NCBI GenBank assembly: GCA_934718135.1
Contig: CAKUZW010000005.1
Coordinates: 62,001 to 126,000, forward strand
DNA from: an uncultured Candidatus Melainabacteria bacterium
GTDB taxonomy: Bacteria > Cyanobacteriota > Vampirovibrionia > Gastranaerophilales > Gastranaerophilaceae
DNA: 64,000 nt
Reading direction: 5' to 3'
Of the stretch, positions 52,344 through 59,659 are shown piece by piece. A program made the position numbers and the translations under genes. Position 1 is the stretch's first letter, and each line of letters starts with the position of its first letter. A model generated the notes under the pieces. The model saw only the letters and a list, made by a program, of their open reading frames with translations, was not told where the DNA came from and did no database searches.

Positions 52344-52373
52344 ATAAATTATTATTTATAATTAATAATTTAT
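52344..52373. promoter_or_regulatory. 11-bp inverted repeat upstream of the XRE/pilin C pair (candidate operator)
   Basis: ATAAATTATTA (52344-52354) and TAATAATTTAT (52363-52373) are a perfect inverted repeat in the divergent promoter region. The region is nearly all A and T, so chance palindromes are more likely here than elsewhere. Confidence 0.45.
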
Positions 52374-52417
52374 ACAATATATTTAATAACTCAAAACAAA
52401 TAAGGAAAGGAATAAGT

Positions 52418-52492
52418 ATGAAGAAAAATTTTAAGGGAATAAGGAAAAAGGAACAGGGAAATAGGTTCGTTACATTTTTTATGTCATTCTGA
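52418..52492 (+). pseudogene. Truncated duplicate of the pilin C 5' end
   Basis: A 24-aa frame (MKKNFKGIRKKEQGNRFVT, then a quick stop) after AAGGAAAGGAATAAGT. It matches the first 19 residues of pilin C almost exactly (MKRIFKGIRKKEQGNRFVT), as does its ribosome site. The remainder of a pilin is missing: the sequence runs into a GTCATTCTGAA-type repeat, an AT-rich stretch and a palindrome before the real gene starts at 52679. It is probably the remains of a tandem duplication broken by repeat insertion. Confidence 0.7.
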
Positions 52493-52586
52493 AAGCTTAG
52501 AAAATTTTTTGCGAAGAATGAGTATAAAATTTTCAAGCTATTCAGAATCTATCAATGTTGATTAAATAGCAAATCAAATGGATAGA

Positions 52587-52627
52587 CCCTGAATCACGCA
52601 CTTCGCTGCCGCTCGTGCTGTTCAGGG
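52587..52627. repeat. Imperfect palindrome between the truncated and complete pilin C starts
   Basis: CCCTGAA (52587-52593) and TTCAGGG (52621-52627) enclose CACG/CGTG, followed by GTGACGTGACCC. The inner CGCTCGTGCTGTTC resembles the centre of the palindrome in the pilin D leader. Confidence 0.6.
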
Positions 52628-52678
52628 TGACGTGACCCTAATCCCATTTAGTAGTAACAAATAAGAAAGGATGTAATA

Positions 52679-53890
52679 ATGAAGAGAATTTTTAAGGGAA
52701 TAAGGAAAAAGGAACAGGGAAATAGGTTCGTTACAGAAAATATTATGCATGTCATTACGAGAACGAACCGAGCAGAGTGCGGAGCTGTCTGCCAAAACGA
52801 TAGGCTGTCCGCAGGACATATTTGGCAGACACGGAGTCACGTTTATGGCGAGGTGAAGTGTCAGGCAGAAGTACGAAGTGACGTAGTAATCCATAACAAA
52901 TTAGTAAATGGTGAAACTTGTCAGGGATTGTTACGTCGCTTCGTATACAAAAATACAAATAATAACGAAATTTCTCCTCACAATGACATGATTATAAAAA
53001 ATGTAAAGAACTTATTCCCTTATTTCCCTATTTCCTTTTTCCCTAAGAAAAAGTTAAGGAGATTCCGGATCAAGTCCGGAATGACATTTATTAAACAACC
53101 CGCTTTCACATTAGCCGAAGGTGCTACGCACGTAGATTTGCCACCAACAAAGGTGAAGTTTGCTTTCACTTTGGCTGAGGTATTAATCACCCTTGGCATA
53201 ATCGGAATAGTGGCGGCTATGACAATTCCGGCATTGATGACTCATTTGTCTCACAAAAAATTGCAATCACAATTTGAAAAAACTTATGCAGATTTGAATA
53301 TTGCAGCTAGAATGTTTTACGCTCAAGAAGAAAGTTCTGTGCATGATGCAGATGTTCTTCTTTATAGCAATGGAACAGATTTATATCGAAGTGATAAAGT
53401 TTTGGATAAGTTTATGTCTTATTTTAAAGGTCAAACTAAGAATAGTGAAACAAGGTGGAGAGAATTTGACGCTTCTAATAATATCACTCAACTAAATTTG
53501 AATGGAACGCCAACAATTAAATATCCTTGCGACCAAACTTCAGTTTATATTGATTTGTCCGGAAGATTGTATGCTATGGATGATAATGCATCCAAATATG
53601 GATTAGAAATTGGTCCAAAACTTTGTGTTGATATAAACGGCATTGATAAACCTAATCGTTTAGGATTTGATAGATTTGTTTTTGTTTTCTCTGAGACAAA
53701 TTCTTTGGTTCCTTATGCGGGTAGTTCTTGGGCAGGTTTAATCACTAATATGACAGATGAAAATGAAATAAAGAGATATTGCAGTTATGATTTAGATTCA
53801 AACAGTCCGGCTCATTCTTGTGCTTATTTTGCTCTAAAAGATATAAGTCCGTCAGGTAATGGTAGTTATTGGACTCGCTTTTTGAAATAG
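52679..53890 (+). CDS. Type IV pilin-like protein with a repeat-derived leader and two prepilin sites (pilin C)
   Basis: A 403-aa prepilin. The leader holds KGIRKKEQGNRFV, the 239-bp element (copy C, residues about 24-103), a basic FFPKKK stretch, a second palindrome (53062-53082) and then two signature sites: PAFTLAEG (A142/F143) and FAFTLAEVLITLG (A162/F163). Only the second is followed by a hydrophobic helix (GIIGIVAAMTIPALM), so it is the functional site. The C-terminal domain differs more from the other pilins (GIDKPNRLGFDRFVF is shared in pattern). AAGAAAGGATGTAATA precedes the ATG. Divergent XRE gene at 52075. Confidence 0.8.
   Translation: MKRIFKGIRKKEQGNRFVTENIMHVITRTNRAECGAVCQNDRLSAGHIWQTRSHVYGEVKCQAEVRSDVVIHNKLVNGETCQGLLRRFVYKNTNNNEISPHNDMIIKNVKNLFPYFPISFFPKKKLRRFRIKSGMTFIKQPAFTLAEGATHVDLPPTKVKFAFTLAEVLITLGIIGIVAAMTIPALMTHLSHKKLQSQFEKTYADLNIAARMFYAQEESSVHDADVLLYSNGTDLYRSDKVLDKFMSYFKGQTKNSETRWREFDASNNITQLNLNGTPTIKYPCDQTSVYIDLSGRLYAMDDNASKYGLEIGPKLCVDINGIDKPNRLGFDRFVFVFSETNSLVPYAGSSWAGLITNMTDENEIKRYCSYDLDSNSPAHSCAYFALKDISPSGNGSYWTRFLK
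52750..52988 (+). repeat. 239-bp palindromic-ended element, copy C (inside pilin C leader)
   Basis: Exactly the same length as copies A and B and read in the same frame. With two outer bases at each side the ends read CATGTCATT...AATGACATG, giving 243 bp, which is 81 codons. Confidence 0.92.
53062..53082. repeat. Short perfect palindrome in the pilin C leader
   Basis: ATTCCGGA-TCAAG-TCCGGAAT followed by GACA. This is a widely scattered bacterial repeat type (CCGGATCAAGTCCGG). It is read in frame as FRIKSGMT. Confidence 0.75.
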
Positions 53891-53958
53891 AAATTACTTG
53901 CGAAAAATTTATTTGTATTATATTATTAAACTATATTTAAAAAAGTGAGGTTTTATTA

Positions 53959-54198
53959 ATGGATCAAATTATTAAAGTGGCATGGGATTTGAATGAAAAT
54001 ACCGATAACAGATATAAGTTAGTTTACGAAATTGCTGAACTTGCAAAGAAGATTGTTGATGAAAATCAAGCAAGAAAAGCTCGTGATGATTTCGGTTTTG
54101 AAGAAACTCATGAAGCTAGTTATTCTAAAGAAAACCCTGTTGAACATGCTTTGATGGTTAAAGCTTCTGAAGCAGATGACAACAGACTTGTTGGTTAA
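53959..54198 (+). CDS. rpoZ: RNA polymerase omega subunit
   Basis: A 79-aa protein: DNRYKLVYEIAELAKKIVDE fits the conserved omega core (xNRYxLVxxxAxRAKxL), followed by a less conserved middle and the C-terminal NPVEHALMVKASEADDNRLVG, like the NPxxxAIxE end of omega. Omega helps RNA polymerase assembly. The length is normal. GTGAGG lies before the ATG. The call rests on the core motif. Confidence 0.75.
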   Translation: MDQIIKVAWDLNENTDNRYKLVYEIAELAKKIVDENQARKARDDFGFEETHEASYSKENPVEHALMVKASEADDNRLVG

Positions 54199-54283
54199 TA
54201 AAGTGTTTTGAAAATGCACAAAGGCTTTCATGGTTTTTGTGCATTTTTATGAATAAAGTTTTTGATTAAATTAGGGGTATATT

Positions 54284-55090
54284 ATGATAAACGAAACTTT
54301 GGATTATATAAATGAGTACACTGATAATTTTGAACCTGAAATTGGTATTGTCTTAGGTTCCGGATTAGGCGATTTGGCAGATTCGTATTGTGATATTGCT
54401 ATTCCGTATGGAAATATTCCTCACTTTGCAAAATCAACTGTTGAAGGTCATAAAGGTCAATTGGTTTTTGCTGATATCAATGGCAAAAAAGTTGTTATGA
54501 TGCAAGGTCGCAATCATTTTTACGAAGGTCATTCAATGGCAGATGTAACATATCCTATCAAGGTTATGAAAGAATTGGGTGCTAAGACCTTGATTTTGAC
54601 AAATGCTGCAGGTGCTGTTAATAAAAGTTTTCGTCCAGGGGATTTGATGGTTATTACTGATCATATCAATTTTATGGGGCAAAACCCTTTAGTGGGACCA
54701 AATGATGAACATTTTGGTGTAAGATTTCCTGATATGAGTGAAGTTTACAATAAAAATTTAGTGAAAATTGTTGATGCTGCTGCAAGATTATTAAAAATAG
54801 ATATCAAGCACGGTGTTTATTTAGCATCATCCGGTCCAAGTTATGAAACTCCGGCTGAAATCAGAATGATGAGAAATTGGGGAGCTGATGCTGTTGGAAT
54901 GTCAACTGTTCCTGAGGCTATTGTTGCAAACTATTGTGGGATGAATGTTGTTGGAATAAGTTGTATCTCTAATTATGCAACCGGTGTTTCAACCAAAAAA
55001 CTATCACATGAGGAAGTTATTGAAACGACAAATAACGTAAAAGCTAAATTTAAAGAATTAGTATTATTATTACTTAAAAATATCAAATAA
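54284..55090 (+). CDS. punA: Purine nucleoside phosphorylase (inosine/guanosine type)
   Basis: A 268-aa trimeric PNP that splits inosine or guanosine with phosphate. Motifs: LGSGLGDLAD (phosphate loop), STVEGHKGQLVF, GRNHFYEGH, TNAAGAVN, MGQNPLVGPND, SSGPSYETPAEIRMMRNWGADAVGMSTVPE. AGGGG precedes the ATG. It is followed closely (8 bases) by an XRE regulator gene, which may be co-transcribed. No sugar or base transporter is adjacent. Confidence 0.95.
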   Translation: MINETLDYINEYTDNFEPEIGIVLGSGLGDLADSYCDIAIPYGNIPHFAKSTVEGHKGQLVFADINGKKVVMMQGRNHFYEGHSMADVTYPIKVMKELGAKTLILTNAAGAVNKSFRPGDLMVITDHINFMGQNPLVGPNDEHFGVRFPDMSEVYNKNLVKIVDAAARLLKIDIKHGVYLASSGPSYETPAEIRMMRNWGADAVGMSTVPEAIVANYCGMNVVGISCISNYATGVSTKKLSHEEVIETTNNVKAKFKELVLLLLKNIK

Positions 55091-55098
55091 AGGAATAT

Positions 55099-55416
55099 AT
55101 GAACAAAAAACAGCTTTTTGGCAAACGTTTTAAAGCTATTAGAAAAAAGTTTGGTTATACTCAGGACAAAATGGCGGAGATTGCAGGAATAGAACCCCAA
55201 TCAATCAGTAAGATTGAATCAGGCAAGAATTTCCCGTTGCTGTCAAATCTTGATAAAATCGCTATAAAATTAGGGATTGAACTTGAAGATTTTTTCAGCT
55301 ATGAACATAAAGTGCCTGAGGATGCACTGCGAGAGGATTTGTTAAGAGTTTTTGAGTCTTTAGATTTAGCAGATAAAGAAAAACTTTTAAGAATTGCAAA
55401 GATTTTTCGAGTTTAG
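55099..55416 (+). CDS. XRE-family regulator following the PNP gene
   Basis: A 105-aa protein with an XRE HTH at residues 8-63 (FKAIRKKFGYTQDKMAEIAGI, ISKIESGKNFPLLSNLDKIA) and a helical C-terminus (residues 65-105). It resembles the XRE protein at 46809 and, unlike it, has no adjacent pilin. AAAGGAATAT precedes the ATG. It may control itself and the FxG protein that follows (34 bases). Confidence 0.87.
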   Translation: MNKKQLFGKRFKAIRKKFGYTQDKMAEIAGIEPQSISKIESGKNFPLLSNLDKIAIKLGIELEDFFSYEHKVPEDALREDLLRVFESLDLADKEKLLRIAKIFRV

Positions 55417-55450
55417 GGCAATTATTATTTTTAGGAGAGTTGTTTAGGGT

Positions 55451-56479
55451 ATGCAAATTCAAAATATTTCATATCCCGCATATAATAATTATTATTTTAA
55501 TAAGTCAAAAGTTGCTAAAACTCCAAATTTCACAGGTTTTGTTTCTCCTTTTGGAAGGACACTTCACAAAGCACTTGATAGAGGTTATCCGACAGAAGTA
55601 GAAAAGAAAAATTTGTTTGAAGAATTGCAGGAGTTTATCGCCAAGCATTTGAATGCTGATACGATGCTTGGGGTAGGTGCTCATGGTGCGGTTCACAAAG
55701 TTGATGATGATTTTTGTATAAAAGTCGATTTGCAAGAGGCTCCAAAACTTACGAATATTGAAAATTTTTCTAAAGATAAGTTCGCAAATCTCAAAACATA
55801 TTATGGGCAATCTGTTGCAAAATTTGGGGATGTTGAAGTTATGAAAAATGTCTCAAGTGATAAAGAACATGTTCCGGTTGGGGTTCCACTAAAATTTGCT
55901 TATGAAAACGCTGATATAAATATTGATGCATATTATGAACAGGTTTGTCTTCCCAGACTGGTAGATTTGCCGCAAAGAAGTTTTGACGCTGTTGCAGGAG
56001 ATTGTCAAAGATTGAACAAAATGAGTTCTGCTACTTCTAATTATACTTTTGATTATGTAAATCCAAATAATTTTATAATTGTGGGTGATGATATTAGAAT
56101 TATTGATGATATAAACAAATCTAATATCGCTTATAAAAATAATGTTTCAAACTTGTTAAGTGTATTTTTAGAAAAATCATATCTTGATCATCCTGCAGAA
56201 TATTCAATGTATAGTGAAACAGCAAGACGAAGTTTGTTCAAAAAGATTGTTCTTGCAGGTATGAAAGAAGATTTGCCTATGCGAAACAGGATTTCCACGG
56301 AGGATTTGGATACTTGGAAAAATGTAGTTAATGAACTTTGTGGAATAGATGATTCTTATAGTACAGTGTTGCAAAATCTTGAAAGAATTCAACATAACAT
56401 TCCTGACAAGACTTTAAGAGTTCGAGCTGCAAAAGAATATATCGAATCTTTGTTTGAATATGACAGTTTTTATTCTTAA
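55451..56479 (+). CDS. FxG-motif protein with a protein-kinase-like fold (342 aa)
   Basis: Residues 1-30 carry the NFTG motif (26-29). Residues about 72-222 show kinase landmarks in order: a glycine loop LGVGAHGAVHKV (73-84), a Lys in CIKV (Lys91), an Asp with an Asn five residues on in FDYVNPNNFI (Asp201, Asn206) in the place of the HRD/N pair, and IIDDIN (Asp219/Asp220) in the place of DFG. This is my motif reading; overall similarity to known kinases is low. The glycine loop and metal ligands suggest an active or recently active phosphotransferase. It follows an XRE gene (34 bases). Possible roles: effector, toxin or envelope kinase. Confidence 0.6.
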   Translation: MQIQNISYPAYNNYYFNKSKVAKTPNFTGFVSPFGRTLHKALDRGYPTEVEKKNLFEELQEFIAKHLNADTMLGVGAHGAVHKVDDDFCIKVDLQEAPKLTNIENFSKDKFANLKTYYGQSVAKFGDVEVMKNVSSDKEHVPVGVPLKFAYENADINIDAYYEQVCLPRLVDLPQRSFDAVAGDCQRLNKMSSATSNYTFDYVNPNNFIIVGDDIRIIDDINKSNIAYKNNVSNLLSVFLEKSYLDHPAEYSMYSETARRSLFKKIVLAGMKEDLPMRNRISTEDLDTWKNVVNELCGIDDSYSTVLQNLERIQHNIPDKTLRVRAAKEYIESLFEYDSFYS

Positions 56480-56934
56480 TTGTTTTTATTTAAGTTATCA
56501 ATTTCAGCATTAAGAGATTTTATTTGAACTTCAAGTTTTGTTCTTTCATCAATCACTGTGTTGAATGCTTTTTCTAATGTCTTAATTTTTGCTTCTAAAA
56601 CTTCAACTCTAGATGCATTATTTGAACCTGAAATTGATGTTTTTTCAAGTTCTCTTTGGTATGCCTTAACTTTGTCTTTTGTTGCATCTAAAAACATATA
56701 AACAGTTCCCGCACCTACAAATATTCCGGAAATAAGAGTTAACACAACAAATGTTGATAGTCTGACCGCTCTTCCTAAATATGCACCATGTTCAGCCCAA
56801 CCTGTTTTATTCTGTATGTCAATCATATTGCTGTAAAGAAGGTTGATATCTGCATAGTTATTAAAATTTAGGATTGCTAAATAAATCAACCCTAACAAAA
56901 TTACAACGCTAAGAATTAAGAATACTCTTTTCAT
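56476..56934 (-). CDS. Two-helix membrane protein with a coiled-coil tail
   Basis: A 152-aa protein: helix 1 at residues 4-26 and helix 2 near 58-80, a short loop between, and a C-terminal coiled coil (85-152). The plan is like LapA/DUF1049 proteins but I am not sure of the family. AGGAGAG precedes the ATG. It follows rluD (2 bases) on the same strand, so it is in the lspA-rluD operon. Function unknown. Confidence 0.7.
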   Translation of the reverse strand: MKRVFLILSVVILLGLIYLAILNFNNYADINLLYSNMIDIQNKTGWAEHGAYLGRAVRLSTFVVLTLISGIFVGAGTVYMFLDATKDKVKAYQRELEKTSISGSNNASRVEVLEAKIKTLEKAFNTVIDERTKLEVQIKSLNAEIDNLNKNN

Positions 56935-56936
56935 TA

Positions 56937-57854
56937 TTAAACTCTCCTGTTTCTGAAATAGTTTAAAACTTTTTCCAATTTTTCATCCGGTCCGATTTCA
57001 AGTTCAATTATCTGTGCTGAAAAAGGTTTTGCAAATTTTAGATAAAAGGATTGCAAAACTTGTTCTTGAGTTTTGACCTTTCCTTGTCCTGCTCCATACA
57101 ATGTGTCATTATAAACAGGATGTTTTTTGTAACTTGTATGAACTCTGATTTGGTGTGTTCTGCCGGTTACAAGGGTAATTTCAGCATAAGTCGCTTCGTT
57201 TCCAAATCGTTCTAATACTTTTAATTTTGTAACACTTGGTCTACCATCCGGTCGAACAGCCATTTTTTTAGGATTAAGGTTGTTTCTTCCAATCGGGTCT
57301 GATATTACGTCATTATCTCTCGGGTAATTTCCAACCAAAACGGTGTGGTACTTTTTTGTCAATTCTCTATTTTTAATCATGTTTGCCAAATACTCGTGTG
57401 TTTTGTTATTTTTGGCAATCATTAAAAGTCCTGAAGTGTTTCTATCAAGACGGTGAACAATTCCTCTTCTGAATTCACCGTTCATATCTGAAAGATTTTG
57501 GCCGTATTTGTAGAGAAGTGCATTTACCAAAGTTCCTGAAGTCTCAATAAATGTCGGGTGAGATAACATTCCTGACGGTTTGTTTACAACAGCCATATTT
57601 TCATCTTCCCAAACAATTTCGAGAGGTATATTTTCAGGTTCAATTTTTAAAACAGTTTCTTCTACAAGGTTTTCAAATTCAATTTTGTCCCCATCTCTTA
57701 GGGTGTAAGAAGGTTTTTTAGATATTCCGTTAACCAGAACTTTCCCGTTTTTGATTGCAGTTTGAATTTTTGAACGAGAAATTCCTTCATACAGTTCAGA
57801 CAAATATGAATCAAGTCTTAAATCTTCCGAATTTTCATCAATTGTTAAAATCAT
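56937..57854 (-). CDS. rluD: RluA/RluD-family 23S rRNA pseudouridine synthase
   Basis: A 305-aa enzyme with an S4 RNA-binding domain (residues 10-62, LDSYLSELYEGISRSKIQTAIKNGKV) and a catalytic domain with HRLDRNTSGLLMIAKN (Asp137 is the nucleophile) and GRTHQIRVH. It converts uridine to pseudouridine in 23S rRNA. The ATG at 57854 comes one base after the lspA stop; a longer frame would overlap lspA. The lspA-rluD order is common in many bacteria. The exact target (RluA, C or D) is uncertain. Confidence 0.93.
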   Translation of the reverse strand: MILTIDENSEDLRLDSYLSELYEGISRSKIQTAIKNGKVLVNGISKKPSYTLRDGDKIEFENLVEETVLKIEPENIPLEIVWEDENMAVVNKPSGMLSHPTFIETSGTLVNALLYKYGQNLSDMNGEFRRGIVHRLDRNTSGLLMIAKNNKTHEYLANMIKNRELTKKYHTVLVGNYPRDNDVISDPIGRNNLNPKKMAVRPDGRPSVTKLKVLERFGNEATYAEITLVTGRTHQIRVHTSYKKHPVYNDTLYGAGQGKVKTQEQVLQSFYLKFAKPFSAQIIELEIGPDEKLEKVLNYFRNRRV

Positions 57855-57855
57855 T

Positions 57856-58320
57856 TTATCTACCTTTGTAGAAGAGCAAAATTCCAACCAAAGCTATAAC
57901 CCCGATAGTTATAAAAATATCTGCGATATTGAATATCGGAAAGTTTATAAAATTCAATTGAATATAATCTCTTACGTAACCTAGAACTATTCGTTCGTGG
58001 CAATTGCTTGCAATTCCGGCACACAACAACGAAATGAACGATACTGAAATAAGGTGAATATTTTTGATATGGTGATGAACATATAAAAATAGCATTGTAA
58101 TTGCAACAATTGAAACGATAATCAAAAATTCTCTTGCATTTTGGAGTAAGCTAAATGCGGCTCCCAAATTTTTTAAATAATGCAATTGAAATACTGCATT
58201 TGAATAATGATGTCCGGAAGTCAAATTATCAACAATAAGCTTTGAAGAAAACAAGGCTAAAAATAGCCAAAATACAAAACATAAAATTAAAAATAAATAT
58301 TTACCTACTGAAGTTTTCAT
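57856..58320 (-). CDS. lspA: Lipoprotein signal peptidase (signal peptidase II)
   Basis: A 154-aa membrane protease that removes lipoprotein signal peptides. It has four membrane helices, NLGAAFSLL (residues 51-59), and the catalytic pair Asp118 (GYVRDYI) and Asp134 (FNIADI). The usual GNxxDR box is altered to SNCHER (Asn106 kept, Asp to Glu109), a small departure. GAGGATTAGA precedes the ATG. It is coupled to rluD downstream. Confidence 0.9.
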   Translation of the reverse strand: MKTSVGKYLFLILCFVFWLFLALFSSKLIVDNLTSGHHYSNAVFQLHYLKNLGAAFSLLQNAREFLIIVSIVAITMLFLYVHHHIKNIHLISVSFISLLCAGIASNCHERIVLGYVRDYIQLNFINFPIFNIADIFITIGVIALVGILLFYKGR

Positions 58321-58321
58321 T

Positions 58322-59230
58322 CTAATCCTCTAATTTAATCAAATTGTTTTTCGGCACAACGTTCACTCTTTTCATTATACAGGCAAGTCCAGACATATAG
58401 ACTTGAAAATGACTGTTATCAACATTTTTTGCTTTTGAGATTGCTAAAGATGCGATTGCATATTCATTAACATTGTCGGTGTTTGCCTTAATCAATCTTT
58501 CTAAAATTTGAGATTGAGGAAGTGCTCTCAATTCTGTTTTTGGTGTTGAAGCAGGATAAGACACCGGATCGTGGTCTATTGAACCTACGATAAATGTGCT
58601 GTTGTTATCCTTTTCGTCCAAATCAATTTTGACAGTTGCCGTATATGTTTCTCCTGAACTTACTTGTTCCGGAGCTTGAATTTCTATATTCATAAATCTT
58701 GCATCTCCATACAGAAGTGAAGATTCATCAGTCATTGAAGTTTCACCAGAAATAAACCATCTGTCGTTAATTTTGGTCAGGTGATAAATTCCTGTGGATG
58801 TTGAATGAATTTCTCCTGATACAGGCATGAAGTCAAGTGTATCATAGATTGTACCGTTTGCAGTTTCAACAACTTGCACGCTTGCATTATCCCCATTTAC
58901 ACTTATTGATTTGATTTTTGTAGAATAAGTTAAATCTTTACAAGCTTCCCAAGTTACTTCAATGCTTTTGAAATACGCTTTTTTATTAAATCCGTCATTA
59001 TTTATGTAATTGTCAGCGTATAAGTTTTCAAGACTTTTAATGTCATGTTTATTTGCAAAATTGTTATGAACTTCAAACAGATTTTTAATTTGTTTAATTG
59101 CTTGCTTATTTTCTTTGTTTTGCTCTCCTCTGTAGCTTCTGTCAGAAATCAGTGAAGCTTGAACTTGCGGAGCAAAAGTCATTGGAATAATTAGTGCACT
59201 TAATATTGATAATAATACAATCTTTTTCAT
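58322..59230 (-). CDS. Secreted protein with an NTF2-like domain, unknown function
   Basis: A 302-aa exported protein: signal peptide MKKIVLLSILSALIIPMTFA, cut near VQA. Residues 40-165 look like an NTF2/SnoaL-like fold (FEVHNNFANKHDIKSLENLYADNY...SVNGDNASVQVVE...YHLTKINDRWFISGE), followed by a beta-rich domain (200-235). ATG 59230 is chosen over an upstream start, since TATACT lies 7 bases before it and the signal peptide begins there. It ends one base before the lspA start region, so it may lead that operon. Function unknown. Confidence 0.75.
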   Translation of the reverse strand: MKKIVLLSILSALIIPMTFAPQVQASLISDRSYRGEQNKENKQAIKQIKNLFEVHNNFANKHDIKSLENLYADNYINNDGFNKKAYFKSIEVTWEACKDLTYSTKIKSISVNGDNASVQVVETANGTIYDTLDFMPVSGEIHSTSTGIYHLTKINDRWFISGETSMTDESSLLYGDARFMNIEIQAPEQVSSGETYTATVKIDLDEKDNNSTFIVGSIDHDPVSYPASTPKTELRALPQSQILERLIKANTDNVNEYAIASLAISKAKNVDNSHFQVYMSGLACIMKRVNVVPKNNLIKLED

Positions 59231-59392
59231 AACATACAGTATAGTGGAAAAACCGCAAAAGTTTAATAGTATAAACAATGTAGATTAAAAATTTTTATTA
59301 ATATTTCTTAAAAGAGTGTGACTTTTACCATAAAAATGGGTTTAGGAAATGTAGTAAGAACAATTCGGTTTTTCGGGAGGATATTTAATAAT

Positions 59393-59578
59393 ATGGATAT
59401 AACATTAAATCAAAATAATATTTCGTTTGATATTATGGATAACAAATTAAAAACTATGATTGAGGGTTTGAGATTTTCAAAAATTGAAAAGATGTTGTCT
59501 GATGCTTTAGATAATTTGCCGAATGATAATCCTGTTAATTATATCGGTGATTTGAACAGAGCAGATATTATGCACTAA
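59393..59578 (+). CDS. Small hypothetical protein (61 aa)
   Basis: I do not recognise it. The start at 59393 follows GGGAGGA (12 bases), a much better ribosome site than for the GTG at 59318 in the same frame. The protein (MDITLNQNNISFDIMDNKLK onward) is helical in its second half (KIEKMLSDALDNLPNDNP). It precedes the CoA-dehydratase activase gene by about 80 bases. Function unknown. Confidence 0.5.
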   Translation: MDITLNQNNISFDIMDNKLKTMIEGLRFSKIEKMLSDALDNLPNDNPVNYIGDLNRADIMH

Positions 59579-59659
59579 TAGTGTAAATTAATATTTAAAA
59601 ATTATTATTAATCACTTTTTTCATGCTATCATTATACTGTTATAGAAAAGGAAAAAGAC

